From JBCBKU01 sp965267475 (GTDB taxonomy: Bacteria > Pseudomonadota > Alphaproteobacteria > Rhodobacterales > Rhodobacteraceae), in NCBI GenBank assembly GCA_965267475.1, contig OZ254079.1, positions 3,348,001 to 3,412,000 on the forward strand: 64,000 bases of DNA, given 5' to 3'. Positions 1 to 6,955 of the stretch are shown piece after piece. Each line of letters starts with the position of its first letter. The first letter of the stretch is position 1. The notes below the pieces were generated by a model that was given only the letters and a program-made list of their open reading frames with translations, was not told the DNA's origin and ran no database searches. Made by a program: the position numbers and the translations under genes.

Positions 1-195
1 AACCGTCGAATCTGAGACGGCCCGTCCGTCCCAGATTGCAGCGATAAGATCATCGCGTGAGATAACCATTCCTGGATGCTGCAGGAAGTATGCCAACACA
101 TCGAAGACCTGCGGCTCAAGCCGGACAGGCTTGCCCGACTTCCAAAACATCTGCCGACCCGTATCGACCGCGCAATCTCCGAACGTGACCTTCAT
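1..195 (-). CDS. N-terminal part of an OmpR/CadC-type winged-helix regulator (cut by window edge)
   Basis: Read on the minus strand this frame stays open from an ATG at 195 to the window edge (65 codons). It encodes a winged-helix DNA-binding domain start, with VRLEPQVFDVLAYFLQHPG and SRDDLIAAIWDGRAVSDSTV. These match, almost motif for motif, the N-terminus of the regulator at 52816-54009 (VEPQVFALLEFLAERGG, TRDEIVDRVWNGRIVSEAAI). An in-frame ATG at 213 would add six residues. The remainder, including any effector domain, lies outside the window, so it is unclear whether this is a response regulator, a CadC-like sensor or another winged-helix/hydrolase fusion. The DNA-binding domain call is firm; the overall type is inference. 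Confidence 0.75.
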   Translation of the reverse strand, partial: MKVTFGDCAVDTGRQMFWKSGKPVRLEPQVFDVLAYFLQHPGMVISRDDLIAAIWDGRAVSDSTV

Positions 196-323
196 GGACA
201 AAGCATGGCCCATGGCGGGCCGTCTGAGAAAGTCAAAAATTTCTCAAGAAAATCTGGCTGCGCTCTTCAAGCAATGGTCCACCGGCAAAGGCACGATATC
301 CCTATCTTTGAAGGAGCAGGCAG

Positions 324-479
324 ATGTCAGTCTTTCACTCTCAACAGCCTGACCTACGCCAAATCGACGCGGATTGCGCATTCGGCCGTCGCCAGCAATT
401 GGATTTCATCATCAACACCGTTCTTGCCCTTTTCGCACGACTTCGCCGTCCTCTCGAGAACGCGCCAGGCAAGAAATAG
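324..479 (+). CDS. Small basic hypothetical protein, 51 aa
   Basis: An ATG at 324 is preceded by AAGGAG with a 7-base gap (311-323), a good ribosome-binding site, and opens a 52-codon frame ending in TAG. The product starts MSVFHSQQPDLRQIDADCAF, has a short hydrophobic amphipathic stretch (LDFIINTVLALFARLRR) and ends in basic residues. No family is recognised. It is divergent from the winged-helix gene at 1-195. Support rests on the ribosome-binding site and plausible composition only, so it could be spurious. Confidence 0.4.
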   Translation: MSVFHSQQPDLRQIDADCAFGRRQQLDFIINTVLALFARLRRPLENAPGKK

Positions 480-827
480 CAGGACTTTGCTATGAGAACT
501 GCTTCGCCGCGCCAGCACTAATGTCTTGAATGGGCTCTAAGCAGCCAATCGTACCGCGCCACCCTTTCGCCCTCCCGATACTACAAAAACCTGCTTCTCC
601 AATTACCAAAACGTACCCTTGGACGCCGCCGAACCAGCGGAAAGCGAGAAACGCGAACCAAGGACCTCAGGCCAACTGTTCCTGGCCGATGGGCTGGCGC
701 CGGGCCAACACGGCGATACCCCCAAAGTCGTCTGTCCCACATCCGCGATCTTGCAATCCGCCCGGCCAGCCATAGGTCTCCCGACACATGGAAAAACCAC
801 AGACAACGTAGGAAAGGGAACCCATCT
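480..827. other. Gene-free stretch, about 350 bases
   Basis: Short open frames occur on both strands here, but none has a ribosome-binding site or a recognisable product. No strong hairpin or repeat was seen. The last bases carry AAGGGAA, the ribosome-binding site for the gene at 828. Confidence 0.5.
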
Positions 828-1118
828 ATGCCTCTCATGACGTCCCCCGTTGACGGCTCTCCAATGCGCGAAGTCGAGCGCTACGGGGTCAAAATGGACA
901 TCTGCACGACGTCCGGCGGGATCTGGCTGGACCGCGGCGAGCTTGAGAAGATTATCATGGCGATCCGCGAAGAGGCTTTGATGGATGGCGGAGTGTCCGC
1001 GGAAGACGCCTATGGTGATGTCCACTATCATGAAAGCCCGCCCGAAACACGGCAAGACCGCCCAAAGCGGCGCAAACGTGAAAGCATGTTTGAAAGCCTT
1101 CTCGACATTTTCGACTGA
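828..1118 (+). CDS. zf-TFIIB-like small protein lacking most zinc ligands, 96 aa
   Basis: The N-terminal ~40 residues follow the zf-TFIIB (TFIIB zinc-ribbon-like) family pattern: SPVDGSPM, then GVKMDICTTSGGIWLDRGELEKI. The GGIWLDRGELE block is the family hallmark. Family members normally carry CPxC/D and CPxC pairs. Here the positions read Ser6/Asp9 and Cys26/Ser29, so only one Cys remains and zinc binding is doubtful. The C-terminal half is charged (RQDRPKRRKRES) and ends MFESLLDIFD. An AAGGGAA ribosome-binding site precedes the ATG. It stands alone upstream of purL. Function is unknown; members are usually small cytoplasmic proteins. Confidence 0.7.
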   Translation: MPLMTSPVDGSPMREVERYGVKMDICTTSGGIWLDRGELEKIIMAIREEALMDGGVSAEDAYGDVHYHESPPETRQDRPKRRKRESMFESLLDIFD

Positions 1119-1274
1119 CGCGGGCGCCCGTTTTCAGCCCTGCAACACCATGGACGGCTTTCCAAAACACTTGGCCGATTGAGCAGCCGCATGATTGAAG
1201 CACCAAATCCGGAAAGCCGCCTTTCCCCTCCCGTAGGCTTGCCCTAAAACGCCGCCAAACAGGCGGGGGACAAG

Positions 1275-3434
1275 ATGCAGGAACCAGAGATCACGGAAGA
1301 TCTGATCGCAGCCCATGGGCTGGCCCCGGACGAATACGACCGCATACTTGAGATCATTGGTCGCACGCCCAGCTTTACCGAGCTTGGCATCTTCTCGGCC
1401 ATGTGGAACGAACACTGTTCCTACAAATCCTCAAAGAAGTGGCTCCGCACGCTGCCCACCGAAGGCCCGCAGGTCATCTGCGGTCCAGGTGAAAATGCAG
1501 GGATTGTCGATATCGGTGATGGCCAGGCGGTCGTCTTCAAGATGGAGAGCCACAATCACCCGTCCTACATTGAACCCTACCAGGGCGCGGCGACCGGTGT
1601 GGGCGGGATCCTCAGGGACGTTTTCACAATGGGCGCACGCCCCATCGCGGCGATGAACTCGCTATCCTTCGGCGCACCCGATCACCCGAAGACAAAATCA
1701 CTTCTGGCGGGTGTCGTCGCGGGCATCGGCGGCTACGGCAACGCATTCGGTGTACCCACAGTGGGGGGCGAGGTCCGGTTTCACCTGGCCTATAATGGCA
1801 ACTGTCTTGTCAACGCTTTCGCGGCTGGCCTGATCGATGCCGACAAGATCTTTTATTCGGCCGCCTCGGGAGTGGGCATGCCCGTCGTCTATCTCGGCGC
1901 GAAAACCGGCCGCGACGGCGTGGGCGGCGCCACCATGGCCTCGGCTGAGTTCGACGACACAATCGAAGAAAAGCGCCCGACTGTTCAGGTGGGCGACCCC
2001 TTCACCGAGAAATGCCTGTTGGAAGCGTGCCTGGAACTGATGACCACCGGCGCCGTGATCTCGATCCAGGATATGGGTGCGGCAGGATTGACCTGTTCAG
2101 CGGTCGAAATGGGCGACAAGGGCGGTCTTGGAATCCGGCTGGATCTCGACCGCGTGCCGGTGCGCGAAGACAACATGTCGGCCTATGAGATGATGCTTAG
2201 CGAAAGCCAGGAACGCATGCTCATGGTCCTTCGACCCGAAAAAGAACCGGTGGCAAAGGCGATCTTTGAGAAGTGGGACCTCGATTTCGCAATCGTCGGC
2301 GAAACCATTGAAGAAGATCGGTTTCTGATCCTGCACGGGAATGAAACGAAGGCCGATCTGCCCTTGTCTCAGCTTGCCTCCACCGCGCCGGAATATGACC
2401 GTCCGTGGCAGGAACCAGCAGCGCCGACAACGCCAGTTGAACCGCTTGATATCAACCCGATTGACGGGCTGAAGGCCTTGATCGGGTCGCCCAACTATGC
2501 GTCCAAGCATTGGGTGTGGGAGCAGTATGACAGCCAGGTCATGGCCGATACGCTCCGCACGCCGGGACAGGGCGCGGGGATCGTTCGGGTCCATGGCACG
2601 GACAAGGCTCTGGCTTTCACCTCGGACGTCACACCGCGCTATGTCCGCGCGAACCCTGTCGAAGGCGGCAAACAAGCGGTGGCCGAGGCCTATCGGAACC
2701 TGTCCGCCGTGGGCGCCAAACCGCTGGCCGCAACCGACAATCTGAACTTCGGCAATCCGGAAAAGCCCGCGATCATGGGGCAATTCGTCGCTGCCTTGCG
2801 GGGTGTGGGCGAGGCCTGCCAAGCCCTTGATATGCCAATTGTTTCAGGGAACGTCTCGCTTTACAATGAAACCGATGGCGCCCCGATTCTACCAACACCT
2901 ACCATTGGCGCTGTGGGCCTGATCGAGACGACCGACGCGATCATCGGCGCCGTCCCGAGCGATGGGGACTATGCCATTCTGGTGGGCCCAGAAGGCACAC
3001 ATCTCGGGCAATCGGCGCTTCTGGCCGAAGCGCTGGGCCGCGAAGATGGCGACGCGCCTCACGTGGATCTGGCAGCGGAAAGGGCAGCCGGCGATCTCAT
3101 CCGCGGACTGGCGGGTCAGCTCTGCGCCGCCACAGATCTTTCTGACGGCGGACTGGCATTGGCCGCGTTCGAGATGGCCAGCACAGCCGGGATCGGCGTC
3201 ACTCTGGAAACGGCTGACATCTCGGCCTTGTTCGGCGAAGATCAGGGGCGCTATCTCGTCGCCGCCCCGTTCGACAGCGCCGAGCATATCATGGCCGAAG
3301 GCGCGCGCGCGGGCGTGCCGGTCGCAATTGTCGGACGGTTCGGTGGGGACACCGTCAGCTTTGGCGACAGCGCGGAATATTTGTCCGATCTGGGCAGGTT
3401 GTATCGATCGGCCTTCGCCGATGCGGTGACATGA
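1275..3434 (+). CDS. purL: Phosphoribosylformylglycinamidine synthase subunit PurL, 719 aa
   Basis: PurL is the ATP-dependent synthetase subunit that converts FGAR to FGAM in purine synthesis, working with PurS and PurQ in the small-PurL system. The length (719 aa) is that of the small PurL class. Visible motifs include MWNEHCSYKSSK (about 43-54, with the conserved histidine) and ESHNHPSYIEPYQGAATGVG (about 91-110, nucleotide and metal site). A second AIR-synthase-like repeat follows, with TDNLNFGNPEKP and SGNVSLYNET. purS, purQ and purC are not in the window upstream, so this gene is separated from them here. The stop overlaps the next gene by four bases (ATGA), implying co-translation. Confidence 0.97.
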   Translation: MQEPEITEDLIAAHGLAPDEYDRILEIIGRTPSFTELGIFSAMWNEHCSYKSSKKWLRTLPTEGPQVICGPGENAGIVDIGDGQAVVFKMESHNHPSYIEPYQGAATGVGGILRDVFTMGARPIAAMNSLSFGAPDHPKTKSLLAGVVAGIGGYGNAFGVPTVGGEVRFHLAYNGNCLVNAFAAGLIDADKIFYSAASGVGMPVVYLGAKTGRDGVGGATMASAEFDDTIEEKRPTVQVGDPFTEKCLLEACLELMTTGAVISIQDMGAAGLTCSAVEMGDKGGLGIRLDLDRVPVREDNMSAYEMMLSESQERMLMVLRPEKEPVAKAIFEKWDLDFAIVGETIEEDRFLILHGNETKADLPLSQLASTAPEYDRPWQEPAAPTTPVEPLDINPIDGLKALIGSPNYASKHWVWEQYDSQVMADTLRTPGQGAGIVRVHGTDKALAFTSDVTPRYVRANPVEGGKQAVAEAYRNLSAVGAKPLAATDNLNFGNPEKPAIMGQFVAALRGVGEACQALDMPIVSGNVSLYNETDGAPILPTPTIGAVGLIETTDAIIGAVPSDGDYAILVGPEGTHLGQSALLAEALGREDGDAPHVDLAAERAAGDLIRGLAGQLCAATDLSDGGLALAAFEMASTAGIGVTLETADISALFGEDQGRYLVAAPFDSAEHIMAEGARAGVPVAIVGRFGGDTVSFGDSAEYLSDLGRLYRSAFADAVT

Positions 3435-4039
3435 CAGTCGTTGATCTCGATACCTGGCCGGGCGCCGCACAATTTCGCTTCTTTCGCAGTTTCGAAAGAC
3501 CGCATTACGCCATCACAACGCGAATGGACGCAACGCGCCTGAAAGCCGCTCCGGGTTCCGCGTTTCGTTCCGCGCTTTGGGCCATCGGCGCAGGTCATGC
3601 GGCCGTCGATGAACTGCGGCTTCGCTTCGAAGGCGACACCGTCACCCTGTATGATGATGTGCAGATCTCGCCGCCCATCGCGCTTGATGACGGCACCTTC
3701 GGATACGGCTATTTCAACTGGGTTCAGGACCGGGCCGTCTTTGATGCCCACGCTGCCGAGGTCATTCAACAGGTCCGCACACACGGGTCCCTCGATCCGG
3801 CCTCGGGCAAACCGTCGGTGTCCTATGCCTCTTGCTTGCCTTGGCTGGACTATACTGGGCTGGACAATGCGCTGCCCGATAAGGACGACTGCATTCCCCG
3901 GGTCAGTTGGGGCAAGATTGTACCAAAGGGCGACGGCTTCGATATGGCGATGACGATCCAGGTCCACCACGCCCTTGTCGATGGTCGCGCCGTGGGCCGC
4001 TTTTTTGAAGCGACCCAGGACGCTTTGAACCGCCTATAG
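3431..4039 (+). CDS. Chloramphenicol acetyltransferase (CatA)-like acyltransferase, 202 aa
   Basis: The C-terminus has HHALVDG (about 179-185), the catalytic HHxxxDG of type A chloramphenicol acetyltransferases. Upstream is the family-style start WPGAAQFRFFRSFERPHYAITT and the block YGYFNWVQDR. Length fits the CAT fold (about 210 aa, trimeric). Chromosomal relatives in alphaproteobacteria often have no proven antibiotic substrate, so resistance should not be assumed. It begins inside the last codons of purL (ATGA overlap), so it is probably made together with PurL, an odd pairing with no known metabolic reason. It ends one base before the stop of the convergent MerR gene. Confidence 0.85.
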   Translation: MTVVDLDTWPGAAQFRFFRSFERPHYAITTRMDATRLKAAPGSAFRSALWAIGAGHAAVDELRLRFEGDTVTLYDDVQISPPIALDDGTFGYGYFNWVQDRAVFDAHAAEVIQQVRTHGSLDPASGKPSVSYASCLPWLDYTGLDNALPDKDDCIPRVSWGKIVPKGDGFDMAMTIQVHHALVDGRAVGRFFEATQDALNRL

Positions 4040-4801
4040 CTAAGTCGCGTAAGCGCGCATCGCTTCCGGCAGCCAAACCGAAAACCCGGGCGCCAACGCC
4101 TCATAGCGGGCAATGAAATCGGGATGGCTCGCGTAAAGCTCTGCCAGACCGGCATAGGCCGCCAAGTCGCAGTCGCGCCCCCACATCGACGCAACCCAAT
4201 CCCGATGGGCGTTAAGCAAGGGCCGCACGTCGCGCGCCCCGGCGACTGCGCCGCCTTCAAATGCGGCGACCAGATCGGCCTCAATCCCGCGCAACGCCTC
4301 CATCCCGGGTTCGGCACCACCGGCTGCGGTCACGGCCTCCCGCGCCTGGGCAATTTGCTCGGCCAGGTCACCGCCATAGGTGTCGATCAACCACTCTTCG
4401 TATGCGGCCTGCTTTTCCGGGCCGAACGGGGTGTAAAGCGCATCAAGCGTCATCTCGTGTTCTCCTTTCAGGTGGGCAATCGTGGCGTCGAGCGTCGCAA
4501 GCACCTCTGCCAACCGGTCGGCTTCACGGTCCAATCGGGCGCGGTGGGCCACCAGCCGGTCCAGGCTTTGGCCCGTCCTCAGCACGGCGGCGATCTCGGC
4601 CAACGGCATTCCAAGATCGCGATAGAACAGGATCTCTTGCAGCCGAAGCGCTTCGGCCCGGCCATAGTTGCGATATCCGTTTTCGGCGACCGAGGCCGGT
4701 TTCAGCAGCCCAAGCGCGTCATAGTGATGCAAAGTGCGGACGGATACGCCCGAAGCATTGGCCAGTTCGCCGATGGTGTATGTGTCGATTCGCCCTGTCA
4801 T
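4040..4801 (-). CDS. MerR-family regulator with TipAS-type effector domain, 253 aa
   Basis: Residues 8-35 (YTIGELANASGVSVRTLHHYD) are a MerR winged HTH. A coiled-coil linker follows, then a C-terminal TipAS-like domain beginning near YTPFGPEKQAAYEEWL. TipAS domains bind hydrophobic or antibiotic-like ligands, and MerR proteins of this kind activate their target promoters by DNA distortion. The ATG at 4801 has a GAAAGGG site 6 bases upstream and gives the family-like start MTGRIDTYTIGE; an ATG at 4822 is possible but lacks such a site. The gene is divergent from the BolA gene and convergent with the CAT-like gene; whether it controls either is unknown. Confidence 0.9.
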   Translation of the reverse strand: MTGRIDTYTIGELANASGVSVRTLHHYDALGLLKPASVAENGYRNYGRAEALRLQEILFYRDLGMPLAEIAAVLRTGQSLDRLVAHRARLDREADRLAEVLATLDATIAHLKGEHEMTLDALYTPFGPEKQAAYEEWLIDTYGGDLAEQIAQAREAVTAAGGAEPGMEALRGIEADLVAAFEGGAVAGARDVRPLLNAHRDWVASMWGRDCDLAAYAGLAELYASHPDFIARYEALAPGFSVWLPEAMRAYAT

Positions 4802-4909
4802 GCGCCCTTTCTCGCGCCTCACGTCGCGTCAGGGTCAAGCCCTGAGTGACTTGCAGCGGCCTTGGGCGGGCTCTACATTTCCTTCCGAACAGGACGGAGC
4901 CGCCGCCAC

Positions 4910-5149
4910 ATGCCGATCACAGCCCAGGAAATCACCGACATGATCCGCGAAGCCTTTCCGGATGCCGAGATCACGGTGCAGGGCGATGATGGCGCCCATT
5001 TCGCGGCCCAAGTGATCGACGAAAGCTTTCGCGGCCAGAACCGGGTGCAGCAACAGCGGGCGGTCTATGCCGCGCTGAAAGGCAAGATGGACGGCGCGAA
5101 TGGCGAACTGCACGCGCTGGCCCTCACCACAAAGGCGCCCGACGCGTGA
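4910..5149 (+). CDS. BolA/IbaG-family iron-sulfur protein partner, 79 aa
   Basis: A short BolA fold protein: MPITAQEITDMIREAFPDAE, then DDGAHFAAQVIDESFRGQNR and RVQQQRAVYAAL. The position normally holding a BolA Cys/His ligand is within the DGAHFAAQV loop. BolA/IbaG proteins pair with CGFS monothiol glutaredoxins to hold or transfer [2Fe-2S] clusters. The neighbour two genes down is exactly such a glutaredoxin (5396), supporting this role. The ATG at 4910 was chosen over upstream starts because it gives the canonical short N-terminus. It overlaps the next gene through GTGA. Confidence 0.92.
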   Translation: MPITAQEITDMIREAFPDAEITVQGDDGAHFAAQVIDESFRGQNRVQQQRAVYAALKGKMDGANGELHALALTTKAPDA

Positions 5150-5391
5150 AAAGCTTCTTCATCATATTCCTGCTCTGTGCGGCGATTGCCGCCATGCTGG
5201 GCATCCGCGCGCTGATCGCGCTTCGGCGCGAAAAGGATGCCCCGCGCGGCAGTGAGCCGGGCACAGGGTATCATGTGATCGAAGCCAATTATCATTCTGG
5301 CGGCGGAGGCGGCGGGCATTCGTCGACCTTCCGCGTGCCGAAAGACCCACAGGAATACGCGCGCGCATTCGTGCCGAAGAACAAGGACTGA
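5146..5391 (+). CDS. Small single-pass membrane protein between BolA and Grx4, 81 aa
   Basis: It starts at GTG overlapping the BolA stop (GTGA). It has one N-terminal membrane segment (FFIIFLLCAAIAAMLGIRALIAL), then a soluble tail with a Gly-rich patch (SGGGGGGHSS) and FRVPKDPQEYARAFVP. No named family is recognised. The tight packing between BolA and Grx4 genes suggests a linked role, perhaps in iron-sulfur handling at the membrane, but that is context only. Confidence 0.75.
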   Translation: MKSFFIIFLLCAAIAAMLGIRALIALRREKDAPRGSEPGTGYHVIEANYHSGGGGGGHSSTFRVPKDPQEYARAFVPKNKD

Positions 5392-5395
5392 CCCC

Positions 5396-5761
5396 ATGAC
5401 GACCGACGTCGCAAACCAGATTTCCGAAACCATCTCCGCGAATGACGTGGTGCTTTACATGAAGGGCACGAAATCCATGCCGCAATGCGGGTTTTCGTCC
5501 CGTGTCGCGGGCGTGTTGAACTTCATGGGTGTCGACTTCGCGGATGTGAATGTCCTCGAAGACGACGCCATCCGCCAAGGGATCAAGGATTTCTCAGATT
5601 GGCCGACCGTCCCCCAGCTTTACGTGAAGGGCGAATTTGTGGGCGGTTGCGACATCGTGACCGAGATGACGCTGTCCGGCGAATTGGACCAGCTGTTCGA
5701 CGACAAGGGCGTGGCCTTCAACAAAGAAGCCGCAGACCAAATCCGCGAACATAACGCCTGA
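5396..5761 (+). CDS. grxD: Monothiol glutaredoxin, Grx4 family, 121 aa
   Basis: The active-site motif CGFS is at 31-34 (MPQCGFSSRVAGVLNF), with the family block WPTVPQLYVKGEFVGGCDIVTEM that binds glutathione. CGFS glutaredoxins bind a [2Fe-2S] cluster bridged by glutathione and deliver it to targets, usually with a BolA partner. That partner lies at 4910-5149 in the same operon. It starts 5 bases after the previous gene. Length is usual for a single-domain member. Confidence 0.96.
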   Translation: MTTDVANQISETISANDVVLYMKGTKSMPQCGFSSRVAGVLNFMGVDFADVNVLEDDAIRQGIKDFSDWPTVPQLYVKGEFVGGCDIVTEMTLSGELDQLFDDKGVAFNKEAADQIREHNA

Positions 5762-5766
5762 CGGGC

Positions 5767-5907
5767 TCAGTCCCGGACCAATCGATAGGAAAATGTCGTT
5801 GGGTCGGTAGCAAGGCTTCCATCCGCCGGCCTCGGGACCCCGATGACCTGTTCCTTGGCCACAAACAAAAACTGGCGACGGTGCGGCCCATCCGGGTCGC
5901 CCGTCAC
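5767..5907 (-). CDS. Possible short ORF or gene remnant downstream of zapA
   Basis: A GTG four bases past the zapA stop opens a 46-codon frame. The product reads as protein-like (RQFLFVAKEQVIGVPRP, then TTFSYRLVRD) with moderately high third-position GC. There is no clear ribosome-binding site and no family is recognised. It could be the C-terminal remnant of a lost gene, since the frame stays open on into zapA. Listed only as a possibility. Confidence 0.22.
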   Translation of the reverse strand: MTGDPDGPHRRQFLFVAKEQVIGVPRPADGSLATDPTTFSYRLVRD

Positions 5908-5911
5908 CGGC

Positions 5912-6310
5912 TCAGGCCGCGTTGGCTTTTTCTTCCAACTCCGCCGCAATCGCTTCCGCCCGCGCCGCCAATTCGGCAAAACGGTCGGTCACAGCCGTGG
6001 GAACCTCTGCTACGACGGCAGGCGCAGCCGGGGCATCTCCGCCAAGGCGCAACTGTTCAAGCTCGGCCTCTTGCGCACCCACCTTGGCGTCCAACGCCTT
6101 CATGCGGTCTTCGATGCCCGCCGTCTTGTCGGCCAGAAGAAGACCGGCCATCAGAAGCATCCGCGCCTCGGGCATCCGCCCGATCTGGTTCAGAAGCGTC
6201 GTGGCTTCGGCATTCAGCATCTCCGAGGCTGATTTGAGGAAGTGTTCCTCGCCCTCCTGGCACGCCACATCATAATCGCGGCCGCCGATGGTGATCCTAA
6301 GCTCAGGCAT
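5912..6310 (-). CDS. zapA: Cell division protein ZapA, 132 aa
   Basis: The N-terminal domain MPELRITIGGRDYDVACQEG is the ZapA beta-strand dimerisation region. It is followed by the long helix (AEATTLLNQIGRMPEARMLL, then a coiled coil with LDAKVGAQEAELEQL). ZapA cross-links FtsZ protofilaments at the Z-ring. An Ala/Pro-rich linker and a second short helix extend the protein beyond the usual ~100 aa. It overlaps the end of the upstream coiled-coil gene by 8 bases, so the two are likely co-translated. Confidence 0.9.
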   Translation of the reverse strand: MPELRITIGGRDYDVACQEGEEHFLKSASEMLNAEATTLLNQIGRMPEARMLLMAGLLLADKTAGIEDRMKALDAKVGAQEAELEQLRLGGDAPAAPAVVAEVPTAVTDRFAELAARAEAIAAELEEKANAA

Positions 6311-6770
6311 TGGCCGTCTCCTCCAGCATGGGCTCGATCGACCCTATGATCTCATCCAATTCGATCCGCGCGGTTTCCTGTGCGGACCTAAGCGCTTCCA
6401 ATTCGGCTGCCATCGCCTTGTTGACAAGACGCGCATCGGCAAGCCCCGCCGAGTTCGCTTCCCGCAGTTCTTTCGTGTGGGTCCTGAGCGTCGCGTTCAC
6501 CCGGCGGATCCGCTGCACCTCGGCATCGCGGCTTTCCAAAAGCGTCTTCATCTCGGACACCTCGGCCTCAAGCGCCGCAACGGTCGTCTCCTGTTTTTCC
6601 TTGATCGCGCGAACACGTTCTTCCAGTTGCGCGTTGGCCGTGCGCTCGGCCTCAAGCGCTGCTTCCATCTCGGACGTATCGCCGCCGCCCGCGGACAAGG
6701 CGCCCCCAGCCGTTGCAATGCGTTCCAATGCGGCTGTAATCCGCTGCTCGAGCTCGTCGAGTGGTTCCAT
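6303..6770 (-). CDS. Coiled-coil protein encoded just upstream of zapA, 155 aa
   Basis: Nearly all of the protein is predicted coiled coil: MEPLDELEQRITAALERI, a Gly-rich break, then long Glu/Ala/Leu heptads, ending EIIGSIEPMLEETANA. The start at 6770 follows GAGGGGCGGG; an upstream ATG at 6824 has no site. No enzyme motif is present. Its overlap with zapA and coiled-coil nature suggest a ZapB-like or ZapA-associated division protein, but this is inference from position. It is divergent from tkt. Confidence 0.75.
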   Translation of the reverse strand: MEPLDELEQRITAALERIATAGGALSAGGGDTSEMEAALEAERTANAQLEERVRAIKEKQETTVAALEAEVSEMKTLLESRDAEVQRIRRVNATLRTHTKELREANSAGLADARLVNKAMAAELEALRSAQETARIELDEIIGSIEPMLEETANA

Positions 6771-6955
6771 CCCGCCCCTCTTTGTCCATTCCCTGCCGAA
6801 TTGACCCGATCCAAAGCGAATCACGGCCTCTGTTGACTGGACAAGTTTAGCCGAGATTGCATGGGAATGCAGACCGCCGTTCGGGCGCCGCTTGAACTCC
6901 GTCTCTGGGCTGGTATGACCGCCCCGAAACCTTCTTCAGATAAAGCGGCCATCCC

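Noticed and set aside
3431..4039. Calling the CatA-like gene an antibiotic-resistance determinant
   Set aside because: Base composition matches its neighbours, there is no mobile element, and chromosomal relatives often have other or unknown substrates.
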